NCBI RefSeq assembly: GCF_034259425.1
Contig: NZ_JAXIVU010000002.1
Span: 1 to 64,000 of the forward strand
Reading direction: 5' to 3'
DNA from: Denitrificimonas halotolerans
GTDB lineage: Bacteria > Pseudomonadota > Gammaproteobacteria > Pseudomonadales > Pseudomonadaceae
DNA length: 64,000 bases
The notes beneath the pieces are model-generated. The model was not told the origin of the DNA, ran no database searches, and was given only the letters and a program-made list of their open reading frames with translations. Below are positions 55,953-64,000 of this stretch, piece by piece. Position numbers and translations under genes: made by a program. Each line of letters starts with the position of its first letter. Within the stretch, counting starts at the first letter, position 1.

Positions 55953-55981
55953 ATTATAGCGAGGCTTTTACGTTTGCCCAA
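55953..55981 (-). promoter_or_regulatory. Promoter of the ahcY-metF operon
   Basis: On the minus strand TTGGGC (plus 55976-55981) and TATAAT (plus 55953-55958) are spaced by exactly 17 bases. Transcription should start about 30 bases before the SAH riboswitch core. Confidence 0.75.
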
Positions 55982-56117
55982 GTGTTAAGTTGCGAAGAAT
56001 GTGTTTTGTATGGAGTAATTTGTATTAAGGTGGAAGTTATATTGTGCAAAATTTGTCTGGTGAAGATAGATGATAGTTGCTTATTGGTGTGTATTGATCG
56101 TTATTTTGTTGCCTTAT

Positions 56118-57236
56118 CAAAATCGCGTAAGACCTCGTACTTTTAGTGCGGGGATGGATAGCGAGGGCTGCGTAAGCAGCCCCTTAACAGACTGCTAAAG
56201 TCTTTGCAGTATAGGTTGGTACTGGTATTGTATACAGCATGATAAAGCACACCAAAACATTAAAAGTCCGAGTACGAGACAGGCATACGCCACTGCTAAA
56301 TCGCATGGCTCGCAGCGTCAATTTCGTCTGGAACTTTGTCAATGAATTAAGTCAACGCTCGATTAAAGAGCGTGGTGTGTTTTTGTCTGCGTATGATATG
56401 CATCCCTACACAAAGGGCGCAGGTAAAGAGCTTGGGCTGCACAGCCAAACCTTACAGTGCATTGCAGGTGAGTATGTCACACGCCGTAAGCAGTTTACGA
56501 AGGTGCGGCTGAACTGGCGCAAATCAGGCGGTGTACGCCGCTCACTGGGCTGGATACCCGTCAATACAGGTGCAGCTCAATGGAAAAATGGGCAAGTCTA
56601 TCATAATGGCCACTACTTCAATGTTGTGGTTGGTATGGAGGTCGAACCAAGCAAAGGCCAAGACCGTATCGGTATTGACCTGGGTTTGACCGACACTGTC
56701 ACCTGCTCGGATGGTACAAAGTTAGAAGCGGGCCGCTTCTATCGCGGTCTTGAGGAAAAATTAGCCATAGCACAACGGGCTAGAAATAAAACCCAAGTCA
56801 AAACCATTCATGCGAAAATCGCTAACCGTAGAAAAGACGCATTGCACAAGTTTAGCCGTAAGCTGGTCAATCGCTGTGGTGAAATCTATGTGGGCAACGT
56901 CAGTAGTTTAAAACTCGTTAAAACCACGATGGCCAAGTCAGTGCTAGACGCTGGCTGGGGTCAATTAAAAACAATGCTAGACTATAAATGCGCTCACGCA
57001 GGCATTGTTTTTAAGGAAGTTGACGAGGCATACACCACCCAAACCTGTTCGAGTTGCGGCAGTTTGCCCGAGTCGAGGCCGAAAGGTATCGCAGGATTTG
57101 GAATAAGAGAATGGACGTGCAGTGGGTGTGGTGTCACCCACGATCGCGATATCAACGCGGCACGTAACATTCTCGCGGCCGGGCATGGTCGTCTAGCAGT
57201 AGGAATTCCGGTCCTTTAGGGTGGGGAGGATGTCAA
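56118..57236 (+). mobile_element. TnpB-only element of the IS200/IS605 superfamily, copy B
   Basis: The ends match copy A: it starts CAAAATCGCGTAAGACCTCG after TTAT and ends GGTGGGGAGGATGTCAA. Compared with copy A, the left end has a single CCCCTTAA unit instead of two. In the right end the CCCCG..CGGGG hairpin is weakened (TTCCGGTCC..GGGTGGGG). It carries only tnpB. It lies between the ahcY leader and a cytochrome c'-like lipoprotein gene and interrupts neither. Confidence 0.88.
56239..57219 (+). CDS. tnpB: TnpB RNA-guided endonuclease, copy B, internally deleted
   Basis: An open frame of 326 residues, equal to the 354-codon copy A frame minus 28 codons. The missing block follows HYF at about residue 126 and covers KVWDSYGLSEYRFRSSSFNE and the next eight residues, including the end of the guide-binding (WED-type) part. 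The two edges share a TTCAATG-like sequence, so slippage or recombination probably removed it. RuvC-I Asp (GIDLGLTD), the zinc ribbon (CSSCG...CSGCG) and RuvC-III (THDRDINAARN) are kept, and the Leu codon lost in copy A is intact. The second acidic motif again reads VGNVSS. Activity is doubtful but not excluded. Confidence 0.85.
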   Translation: MIKHTKTLKVRVRDRHTPLLNRMARSVNFVWNFVNELSQRSIKERGVFLSAYDMHPYTKGAGKELGLHSQTLQCIAGEYVTRRKQFTKVRLNWRKSGGVRRSLGWIPVNTGAAQWKNGQVYHNGHYFNVVVGMEVEPSKGQDRIGIDLGLTDTVTCSDGTKLEAGRFYRGLEEKLAIAQRARNKTQVKTIHAKIANRRKDALHKFSRKLVNRCGEIYVGNVSSLKLVKTTMAKSVLDAGWGQLKTMLDYKCAHAGIVFKEVDEAYTTQTCSSCGSLPESRPKGIAGFGIREWTCSGCGVTHDRDINAARNILAAGHGRLAVGIPVL

Positions 57237-57358
57237 ACTAGTGGTTGAGCGCGTATTGGCTTAAGTGGCAGCGCTTGTTTTGAGCTTTAAGTCGTGGGTT
57301 GCAGGCCAGTGGTCGTGCGATTAAAAGTAAATGTCTATTAATTTAAATGGGTGGGTGT

Positions 57359-57802
57359 GTGCTAAAACGGAGTGCGTTAGTCGTTATGATGTTGAGTTTG
57401 GTGGCATGTGGTGGGGTTGATCCAGACTCACCGCTAGGCAAGCGTCAGGTCATCTTTAAAGAAATGCTCAATGTCAGTGAGGATTTAGGTGGAATGTTGC
57501 GTGGCCGTATTCCTTATGATGAAGCTATGTTTATTGAGAAAGCTGCTCGTTTAGATGAGCTATCTAAACAGCCTTGGCAGCATTTCCCAACAGTTAAAGA
57601 AGACGAGCGTACTTCTGCGCGTGATGATGTTTGGCAGCGTCAAGAGCGCTTTCAAGAGTTGGCTCGTGCCTTAGAGAGTACAACAGAACATTTAATTGCT
57701 AGCACTACAGAGGCACCACTCAATCAAAGCATCTTAAGGGTGCGTGTACAGGCTGTGGAAGATGCCTGTGAGTCATGTCATCAAGAGTTTCGTGCGTATT
57801 AA
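57359..57802 (+). CDS. Cytochrome c'-like lipoprotein
   Basis: A protein of about 147 residues with lipoprotein signal ending LSLVAC (Cys at about residue 17), then a helical domain typical of the cytochrome c' / c-556 fold with RQVIFKEMLNVSEDLGGML at the start and the heme-attachment motif CESCH followed by QEF near the C-terminus. It is probably a membrane-anchored periplasmic heme protein; cytochromes c' bind NO or take part in electron transfer. GTG at 57359 is my choice because it gives a standard lipoprotein start; ATG at 57347 is the alternative. Confidence 0.75.
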   Translation: MLKRSALVVMMLSLVACGGVDPDSPLGKRQVIFKEMLNVSEDLGGMLRGRIPYDEAMFIEKAARLDELSKQPWQHFPTVKEDERTSARDDVWQRQERFQELARALESTTEHLIASTTEAPLNQSILRVRVQAVEDACESCHQEFRAY

Positions 57803-57818
57803 TTCGTGTTAAGTAAAG

Positions 57819-57855
57819 CGACTGAGCTTGTTGTACTAAAACAGAGGCTCAGTCG
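57819..57855. terminator. Convergent hairpin terminator
   Basis: CGACTGAGC at 57819-57827 pairs with GCTCAGTCG at 57847-57855 around a 19-base loop, between two converging genes. It is followed by GGTTTG, with only a short T-run. Confidence 0.65.
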
Positions 57856-57867
57856 GTTTGTATTGTG

Positions 57868-59343
57868 TTAATGCAGTGCGTTAAAGGATTCAAAAATGGC
57901 AGGAATACCAGGGAACATCCCGACACCAGCCATAATTGTGCATAACACAATGAACACAAAAGTAGGAATAATCCAACGATCTATATTGCTCATTTTTCGA
58001 CCACGTTCCTTGTCGCCAATGATGCCAATATTGTCCAGTAAGACCGTGAGTGACCAACCGAAAACTGGGTTTACTAAGCTGGATGAGAAAATCACAATTG
58101 CAGCAGATTGCGCTGTTTTACCTTCACGAGTCATCTGCATACCGGCTTCCAGTAAAGGTAAGTACACTCCAACTATCAGTGCCACACTTAAGACAGGTGG
58201 CCAGATAGCCAAGTCCATAGGGTAACCCCAAACGGCCGCTATGATACAAAGTAAACCGGTTAAAATAGCACCGGCGGGAATGGGGCGTTTGGCAATGGCC
58301 GCTGGCACAATATAAGTACCCCACGAAGATGCAATATTCGCCCCACCTAGCACTGTACCCACTACCTGACGAGCGGATGCGACACACATGGTGTCATCAA
58401 TGTTCATCACAACATTTTTGGCATTTTTAGGATAATTTAAATGTTGAAAGGCTCGATGTCCGAGAAAGTCAGGGGACCACATAGCCACTGCTAAAACAGC
58501 AAAAGGCGCAACAGCAATAAAGTGATGGAGTTCAGGTAATCCCAGTTTCCAACCGGTATCTTCGCCCCACCAATACGCAGGATTGAGGTTTGGCAGGCCT
58601 GGCTCTGTGGTGAATTCAAAGGGTGCACCTAAAGTAAAAGCAATTACTGCAGCCAATACTGAACCAAGTGGGATAGCGAGCCATCGCTTGCCTAAGTGTT
58701 CGAGGTAAGCATACATAATGATGGTGGCCAGAATGACTGTGAAGGCTAGATAGCCCATATCAAAACCATCGGCCCAAGTGTATAAATTTTTGATTTGTGA
58801 GGTTATACCGACGAAACCTAAGAATAATAGTAGGCCGCCACACACACCGTCACTGGTGAGGCGTGCCAGTAAGCTACCGCCTCGAAAGACGCCTAAGGTA
58901 AATCCCAATACGCCAATCATGATCCCTAGAGCCATAGGGTGGCCGCCGGAAGCAACGATGATGGGGACTAGCGGGATGAGTGGGCCGTGGGTTCCTGCTA
59001 AGTTGGCTGTAGGGATCAAGATACCGGAAAATAGCACCACAAATAAAATGGCAGCAATGAGCATTTCATAGCGAGCATTTTCAATTACAAAGGCATCAGG
59101 GAGCCCTAGTGGGGCAGCAAAGGCGGCAACAATAGCTGCAACCATGACAATTTTACCGATGGTAGCGGCCATGGCTGGCACCCAATCTTCGGCTTCGAAA
59201 CGATAATCGCGCAAAGGTAAGTTGATCCGCCACCGGCGTGGCGACATGATACTGAGTTCGTGCTCTAAGTATTCTTGTCGTGAAGCAAATTCGCTGCGTG
59301 GGCGGTGTAGGGCACGGTAACTATTTGGGTCGTTATTTGCCAT
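57868..59343 (-). CDS. DUF3360-family membrane protein (putative transporter)
   Basis: A 491-residue polytopic protein with a hydrophilic N-terminus of about 55 residues and about 11-12 membrane helices. Segments such as IPTANLAGTHGPLIPLVPII, HPMALGIMIGVLGFTLG and GGANIASSWGTYIVPAAIAK recall the SulP/NCS2 transporter fold, with two short half-helices likely at the substrate site. It matches what is called DUF3360, for which I know no established substrate. It is a single gene converging on the cytochrome c'-like gene. Confidence 0.72.
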   Translation of the reverse strand: MANNDPNSYRALHRPRSEFASRQEYLEHELSIMSPRRWRINLPLRDYRFEAEDWVPAMAATIGKIVMVAAIVAAFAAPLGLPDAFVIENARYEMLIAAILFVVLFSGILIPTANLAGTHGPLIPLVPIIVASGGHPMALGIMIGVLGFTLGVFRGGSLLARLTSDGVCGGLLLFLGFVGITSQIKNLYTWADGFDMGYLAFTVILATIIMYAYLEHLGKRWLAIPLGSVLAAVIAFTLGAPFEFTTEPGLPNLNPAYWWGEDTGWKLGLPELHHFIAVAPFAVLAVAMWSPDFLGHRAFQHLNYPKNAKNVVMNIDDTMCVASARQVVGTVLGGANIASSWGTYIVPAAIAKRPIPAGAILTGLLCIIAAVWGYPMDLAIWPPVLSVALIVGVYLPLLEAGMQMTREGKTAQSAAIVIFSSSLVNPVFGWSLTVLLDNIGIIGDKERGRKMSNIDRWIIPTFVFIVLCTIMAGVGMFPGIPAIFESFNALH

Positions 59344-59562
59344 TTTACTGCTCTTATATGGTTTTGCCTCAAAAAAACGGGCACAGCGTATTACTTTCTA
59401 GTAACACTATGAATGAACTGTCTTGGCCGCTATTTTTATTTTTATGAGGGGCGCACAGGCGCGCTTTTATACTGACTTAGAATATAGTCGTAATAAAGCG
59501 CAAGTATTCTCCGTACTGGGGGGTGGGCTCGCAATACGCCTTTGGGAGGGGGTAATTTTAGC

Positions 59563-61263
59563 TTAAAAACCAGTAATACCCTGCTTGCGTAGATTGAGGG
59601 CGATTGTCTGCACTGCAGGGTGTTGGAAAAAAGCAACAGCGCGTTGTGCATTATTTGTGCTTAAGTGGCGTTGTATTTGCCAATCATTTTCATCGAGCGC
59701 AGTAAGTTGTTGCCAGGTGTCTTCTGGTTTAGGACGAATGAATGAGGGTGCACTTAGAGCGGTTAACCAAGAGCTAAAAGGTTGCTGTTTAGCTTGAGTA
59801 AAGACATTAAGTAGATGCTGACTGCGTTTGTGTGCAAAAAGAGGCAATGTAACTAAGTCCTCATGATCTAGTTCGAGCCAAGCTGTGAGATGAGGTATTT
59901 TTCCGGCATCTAATAAAGTTTGCCAAGTTTGTCTTCCTATGCCCGACATGTTGAGGGCTTTTTTATGGCCTAACCACGTCAGACGTGCAAGAAACTGTTG
60001 TCGACATTCGGGGGTATCTTGCCAACAACTGAGAGCATGATACTGCTTAGCGTTTGGTAAGTTGACTTGTTGTCGCTGAGGACTGCGCCATATAACTTTT
60101 TTGAGCTGTGGAATTGAATGACCAGATAGAGCAATAGCAACATGATCACCAAGCTGAAGATTCAATTTTTCCAGTCGCTTTAAAGAGCCTAAGCTGACCT
60201 TGCGGATAGTTTTTCCATGTAAGGGCGTGGCTGTAAGGTGAGCAATGGGGGTGATACGGCCGCTGCGGCCAATATTAAAAGTTATATCCGTGACAGTACT
60301 AAGTGCTTGTTGAATAGGATATTTATAAGCCACTGCCCACAAAGGAGGATAAGAGCTGCGTGGATGTGGAATGTGGCGTTGGCTTTGTTTAATAACGACA
60401 CCATCACTGGCAAAGGGAAGGGCTGAGCTGTACCAATGGTTGCGCCAATGTTTAACCTGCGGGAGGTTTTGGACAGGCTGACTATAGTTAATACTATGGA
60501 TAAAACCAAAGTCTTGTAGCTGTTGTAAGCGGTCGAGCATGCTGTCTGGACCGTCTGGCCATTCCCAAATAAAGATACCAATTTTATGTCCCTCTACGGT
60601 GCTAAGGGTTTGTCGATTTAACAGACCGGCTACTTGAGTACGTGCTGAATTATTATGTTGTTGGGCTTGAACGGTATTGGGCTGTTTTAAAAAGAGTTCA
60701 CCTTGCAAAGTGATACGGTTTTGCTGAGCAGGAAGTTGTTTAGGAATTGCAGAGATGACTTGAGCGTGTTGCAACCAACTATGCCCTTTTAAGCCATCAC
60801 CGCGGCTGAGCATTTGGCTCAGTTGTCCATTTTGATAAATTAAAGTGACGGCCACGCCATCCACTTTGGGTTGAACCCATAAATTTGTTCGCTGCTGCAT
60901 CCAATGTTGTAGCTCTTTTTCGTTGAGTTTGCGTAAACCCATTTGACTAAAAGGGTGCATCCATTCACCGCGTGCGGATTGTAAAGCAACATTAGCCGGC
61001 TCTTCCGTTTTTTCTGTGCTGAAACAGTGTTGCCAGACACGTAATTGCTGTCGTGCTTGATCATAAACTTCATCAGGGATGAGTGGAATACCGTCATTGT
61101 GGTAACTGCTATCCCATTGAGCCAGTTGTTGTTGCAGGGTGTTAATTTCTTGTTGGGCTTGTTGGGAGTTCCAAACTGGGCAATCAATGGCGGCTAAAAC
61201 AGGTGTAGCGAAACCACTAGCTAAGCATAAAACAATCAATATATAGATAAGCATAATTAGCAT
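59563..61263 (-). CDS. ligB: NAD-dependent DNA ligase LigB with a secretion-type signal
   Basis: A 566-residue LigB-family DNA ligase. The adenylation motif is PKVDG with Lys133. The nucleotidyltransferase core, OB fold and helix-hairpin-helix region are present, while the zinc finger and BRCT domain of LigA are absent, as usual in LigB. The N-terminus (MLIMLIYILIVLCLASGFAT followed by PVLAA) is a clear Sec signal or membrane anchor. That is odd for a ligase but typical of LigB. E. coli LigB seals nicks weakly; the cellular role is unclear. Confidence 0.88.
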   Translation of the reverse strand: MLIMLIYILIVLCLASGFATPVLAAIDCPVWNSQQAQQEINTLQQQLAQWDSSYHNDGIPLIPDEVYDQARQQLRVWQHCFSTEKTEEPANVALQSARGEWMHPFSQMGLRKLNEKELQHWMQQRTNLWVQPKVDGVAVTLIYQNGQLSQMLSRGDGLKGHSWLQHAQVISAIPKQLPAQQNRITLQGELFLKQPNTVQAQQHNNSARTQVAGLLNRQTLSTVEGHKIGIFIWEWPDGPDSMLDRLQQLQDFGFIHSINYSQPVQNLPQVKHWRNHWYSSALPFASDGVVIKQSQRHIPHPRSSYPPLWAVAYKYPIQQALSTVTDITFNIGRSGRITPIAHLTATPLHGKTIRKVSLGSLKRLEKLNLQLGDHVAIALSGHSIPQLKKVIWRSPQRQQVNLPNAKQYHALSCWQDTPECRQQFLARLTWLGHKKALNMSGIGRQTWQTLLDAGKIPHLTAWLELDHEDLVTLPLFAHKRSQHLLNVFTQAKQQPFSSWLTALSAPSFIRPKPEDTWQQLTALDENDWQIQRHLSTNNAQRAVAFFQHPAVQTIALNLRKQGITGF

Positions 61264-61344
61264 CCTTGCTGTTGATGGGGCTTATGTAGTGTAGTCAAGA
61301 AATTCAAAATGGCTTGGCATGGATCATGCTGCTAGCGGTATGGC

Positions 61345-61622
61345 TTATATGGTTGGAAAAGCGTTTACATGGTTTGGATAAAATGTATTGCCTATGCAGG
61401 CATTATTTTTAAGGATGTCAACGGGGCATATACCACCCAAACCTATAGCAGTTGTGGCGCATTGCCTGATAGCAGGCCGAAAGGTGGAATAAGAGAATGG
61501 ACGTGCAGTGAGTGTGGTGCCGCCCACGACCGTGATATAAACGCGGCGCAAAACATTCTTGCGGTCGAGCATGGCCATCTAGCAGTGGGAATCCCCGTCC
61601 TTTAGAGCGGGGAGGATGTCAA
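61345..61622 (+). mobile_element. tnpB: Solo 3' part of a TnpB element with right end
   Basis: The frame at 61369-61605 encodes the tnpB C-terminus, IKCIAYAGIIFKDVNGAYTT followed by QTYSSCGALPDSRPKGG, and the second zinc-ribbon half CSECGAAHDRDINAAQN. It ends with the right end GGGGAGGATGTCAA. The first zinc-ribbon Cys (CSSCG in copies A and B) is Tyr here. No tnpB body or left end is present. It is more diverged than the copy at 5013 but keeps the CCCCG..CGGGG hairpin. It lies between ligB and an orphan gene tail. Confidence 0.82.
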
Positions 61623-61736
61623 AAGGTCAGTCGCAGAATACGCAAGTCTGGTTTTGTAGATGCTATTCAAAAAGGTATGCAAAAGTTGGGCTGTCCGGCT
61701 GACCATTTCCACAAAGAATACTTTCAAATGCGTTAA
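61623..61736 (+). pseudogene. Orphan C-terminal fragment of an unidentified protein
   Basis: Directly after the right end an open frame reads VSRRIRKSGFVDAIQKGMQK, then LGCPADHFHKEYFQMR and a stop at 61734-61736. The ending, with a short helix and HxEYF, resembles the C-terminus of ferredoxin/flavin-reductase-type oxidoreductases, where the last residues follow the NAD-binding domain. This is a weak resemblance. No start codon or upstream part exists, so the gene was cut by the TnpB element and the rest lost. Confidence 0.5.
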
Positions 61737-61813
61737 AGATTTTGATTGTTTATAGAGCACCGTGCTCGATCTTCTTTTGCTACTCAAGTATTACAGCATA
61801 GCTCGTTGTATAT

Positions 61814-62467
61814 TTATTTTAGGGTATTGTGCGAGTGATAAATCCAATCGATGTCGGGGTGGGCAGCAAAGGCGCTAGGGAACAGGTATTCGCCGCTAAA
61901 TAATGGAGCATTAATGTGTTGCCATACTGGTTGAAAGGACGTGTTGCTGTGTTGCAGTGCATCAGCAATGAGGGTGGTGCAATATAAGGGTTGATGTTTA
62001 CGTTGGGTGAGTACAAAAGGCTGCCCAAGTTTCCGTAGTGCATGCTGGGCGGCTTTTTGCGCATCTGTGGTGGATAGAAACTTAGGGCGTGCAATAGCAA
62101 AACGACGAGCGCGTTTGGGGTCAATAAACTCACTGAGGGTTGAGGTTAGAACTTGATTAGCACGCTGTGGATCATCATCAGTGGTGGCATGTACAATCAA
62201 AGGCTCAGGGTGCAGGTTCACAATCATGCCTATATGGGAAAATTCACCACTACTTAAGGATTGAATCAGCTGGCTCTCACTTGATGTGCCGGCGCGAAAG
62301 ATCCAATCTCCGACTGCAAGTTGTGGCAGTTCGGTGAGAGCTGGAGTGGCTATATTGCGTGCAGCCAATGCTTGGGCAATGTAGAGTGCAAAACTCAAGC
62401 TAAGTATTGCGAGAGTTAAGATAAGGTACAGCGGTTGTTTAAATTTTAGTTTAAAAGAGTGTCCCAT
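61814..62467 (-). CDS. YiiX-like permuted NlpC/P60 hydrolase
   Basis: A 217-residue protein of the YaeF/YiiX (C92-type) group of the NlpC/P60 superfamily. It has an N-terminal membrane helix (about residues 13-35) and no clear lipobox. The catalytic His is H78 in GEFSHIGMIV and the Cys is in PLYCTTLIADAL near residue 161, in the permuted order. Relatives are thought to cut amide or ester bonds; the substrate is unknown. A single gene. Confidence 0.75.
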   Translation of the reverse strand: MGHSFKLKFKQPLYLILTLAILSLSFALYIAQALAARNIATPALTELPQLAVGDWIFRAGTSSESQLIQSLSSGEFSHIGMIVNLHPEPLIVHATTDDDPQRANQVLTSTLSEFIDPKRARRFAIARPKFLSTTDAQKAAQHALRKLGQPFVLTQRKHQPLYCTTLIADALQHSNTSFQPVWQHINAPLFSGEYLFPSAFAAHPDIDWIYHSHNTLK

Positions 62468-62528
62468 AGGGCAGGGATTTATCCGTAATGTACTAAAGCG
62501 TCCGTGCTTTTAGAGTACTGTAAAGGCT

Positions 62529-62933
62529 TTAGAGTGAGACTTTCCAACCTTTATCGGTTTTTCTTAGAGCAATATTTTCTGTTTTAACAGGAGCGTCTTC
62601 CCGTTTGTAATGAATGGTGACGCCGATGTTAGCGCGGGTTTTATCTTCATTGTATTCAGTTTTGGAGTAGCTGACATCTTTCACACCACCCATGCTAATG
62701 GTGCGGGTACTGGTTTCTGCAAGCAATATAGTCAGTTTGCCGCGTACCAGTGAGCGTTCTTCGGCATCAGCCCCATCAGGAAAATATAAGGTATCCATCA
62801 AGCCGTCAATGTCATTGGCAAGTATTGTATCAATATAGTTTTGTGCAGCTTTTTCGGGCGTACTGTTGGGGGAGCATGCGATTAAAAAAGCTGCGGTCAG
62901 CAGTAAAAATAAGCTATTACGTAAAGTTTGCAT
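62529..62933 (-). CDS. Small lipoprotein, DUF4878-like
   Basis: A lipoprotein of about 134 residues with lipobox LIAC (Cys at about residue 20) and a NTF2-like fold suggested by STPEKAAQNYIDTILANDID, then beta strands ending NIALRKTDKGWKVSL. The DUF4878 family has this pattern. The ATG at 62933 is preceded by AAGGA. Function is unknown. It lies 61 bases upstream of the YiiX-like gene in the same direction, so the two may be cotranscribed. Confidence 0.75.
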   Translation of the reverse strand: MQTLRNSLFLLLTAAFLIACSPNSTPEKAAQNYIDTILANDIDGLMDTLYFPDGADAEERSLVRGKLTILLAETSTRTISMGGVKDVSYSKTEYNEDKTRANIGVTIHYKREDAPVKTENIALRKTDKGWKVSL

Positions 62934-63152
62934 AGAAAGTCCTTTGCGTGAATAAATGAAGTTCAATAAGTATAACTGTTGTTACCTGTGACGTACTAAA
63001 CATATACCTTCAGGAGTGTTGGTCAAGCGGGATTTTTTCCATAGTAGTGATGCGGTGAATTAGGTACATTGTTTTTTAGGTGGTGGGTCGTTTGTTGATT
63101 GATCTGATGGTCATACATGCTTTTGCTGTTGCGAAATAATAGGAAATTTTAA

Positions 63153-64000
63153 ATGTTTAATTTTGATTTTTATAACCCGACTCATATCAGTTTTGGTCAA
63201 GGTTGTATTGCCCAACTGGAACAGTTTGTACCTGCTGAAGCTAAAGTCATGGTGCTGTATGGCGGGCAAAGTGCGCAGCGTACAGGGACGCTAGGGGAAG
63301 TGCAGCGTGCTTTAGGTACACGCAGTGTGTATTTGTTTGGAGGTATTGAGGCTAATCCAACTTACGAAACTTTGATGCAAGCCGTTCACATTGCGCGTGC
63401 AGAACAAATTGATTTTTTACTCGCTGTCGGTGGTGGGTCTGTGATTGATGGAACTAAATTTGTTGCGGCTGCAGTGCCTTATCCTGACGAGCCTTGGAAT
63501 ATCTTGTTGACCGGTGGGCGTGATATTCAAGCGGCTTTGCCAATAGGTACTGTCTTGACATTAGCCGCAACGGGTTCAGAAATGAACAATGGCAGTGTAA
63601 TTACTCGCAGTACCTTGCAGTCGAAGTTGCCATTTCACAGTAATTTTGTTTTTCCAAAGTTTTCTATGCTCGATCCAAGTAAAAGTTTTACTTTGCCCGA
63701 GCGTCAAGTGGCCAATGGTATCGTGGATGCTTTTGTGCATGTAATTGAGCAATATTTAACGTATCCGGTGAACGCGCCTGTGCAAGATCGTTTTGCAGAA
63801 GGCTTACTGCAGACTTTAGTTGAGCAGGGCCCGTTGGCACTCAGTCAGCCAGATGATTATGACGTGCGTGCTAATTTAATGTGGGTCGCCACTCTAGCGC
63901 TCAATGGTTTGATTGGTGCAGGTGTGCCGCAAGACTGGTCTACTCACTTGATTGGTCATGAATTGACAGCACTGTACGGGTTGGATCATGCACAAACGCT
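63153..64000 (+). CDS. yqhD: Iron-containing alcohol dehydrogenase, YqhD type (runs off the end)
   Basis: The frame from 63153 runs to the window end (at least 282 codons of about 385). It has FYNPTHISFGQGCI at the start, the NADPH motif GGGSVIDGTKFVAAA and metal-binding segments IVDAFVHVIEQYL and HLIGHELTALYGLDHAQ, as in E. coli YqhD, which reduces short-chain aldehydes made in oxidative stress. AGGAA precedes the ATG. The last quarter lies outside the window. Confidence 0.9.
   Translation, partial: MFNFDFYNPTHISFGQGCIAQLEQFVPAEAKVMVLYGGQSAQRTGTLGEVQRALGTRSVYLFGGIEANPTYETLMQAVHIARAEQIDFLLAVGGGSVIDGTKFVAAAVPYPDEPWNILLTGGRDIQAALPIGTVLTLAATGSEMNNGSVITRSTLQSKLPFHSNFVFPKFSMLDPSKSFTLPERQVANGIVDAFVHVIEQYLTYPVNAPVQDRFAEGLLQTLVEQGPLALSQPDDYDVRANLMWVATLALNGLIGAGVPQDWSTHLIGHELTALYGLDHAQT

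Overview
The window looks like a chromosome segment of a gammaproteobacterium of the Pseudomonadaceae, and its moderate base composition is closer to the low-GC relatives of Pseudomonas than to P. aeruginosa. This rests on gene order (zapA-6S RNA-5-FTHF cyclo-ligase; ygfB-pepP-ubiH-ubiI; ftsY-ftsE-ftsX-rpoH; ahcY-metF behind an SAH riboswitch) and protein content. It is inference from family knowledge; no 16S rRNA or tRNA gene was seen.

Layout. 1-5.8 kb: the 3' end of an IS3-family element that abuts the left-end relic of a TnpB (IS200/IS605-superfamily) element. Then come cobU, a cobalamin riboswitch and the corrinoid operon btuF-btuC-btuD-cobO-cobQ'-bluB. cobQ is cut after about 36 codons by a solo TnpB-element right end. 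6-14.2 kb: a complete 2-aminoethylphosphonate (AEP) operon behind a Pho-box-like array: FAD-dependent oxidase, phnW, phnX, phnS, phnT, phnU and an EamA/DMT transporter. 14.2-19.2 kb: yghU-type GST, trimethylamine-monooxygenase-like FMO, an SDR, nfsB and yigZ. 19.4-20.6 kb: TnpB element copy A, with a nonsense codon. 20.6-33.2 kb: fbpA, ubiI, ubiH, pepP, ygfB, a ZapB-like coiled coil, zapA, 6S RNA, the cyclo-ligase, a 55-aa membrane microprotein and a HlyD-RbbA-YhhJ export operon. 33.3-42.1 kb: an LpxL-type acyltransferase, rsmD, two M16 peptidases, ftsY (with a 15-unit CCAGAG repeat), ftsE, ftsX and rpoH. 42.2-43.2 kb: decayed tnpB of a second family. 43.3-55.8 kb: a Qnr-like pentapeptide protein, an SLC13 permease, a Bcr/CflA pump (probable ATT start), rep, a BCCT transporter, rhlE, metF and ahcY with its riboswitch. 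56.1-57.2 kb: TnpB copy B, with an in-frame deletion. 57.3-64 kb: a cytochrome c'-like lipoprotein, a DUF3360 membrane protein, ligB, another solo TnpB right end fused to an orphan gene tail, a YiiX-like hydrolase, a small lipoprotein and a yqhD-type alcohol dehydrogenase that runs off the end.

How it fits together. The corrinoid genes look like an uptake and salvage module (BtuFCD import, CobO adenosylation, CobU and BluB for the lower ligand) whose de novo step at CobQ is broken here. The phosphonate operon holds uptake plus the PhnW/PhnX route from AEP to acetaldehyde and phosphate, and an extra oxidase that may widen the substrate range. The most unusual structure is the scattered TnpB-element family. 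There is one nonsense-mutated copy, one internally deleted copy, one left-end relic and two solo right ends that keep the predicted guide-RNA end of the element. All three readable left ends follow TTAT, and the TnpB has Asn where the canonical second RuvC glutamate is expected.
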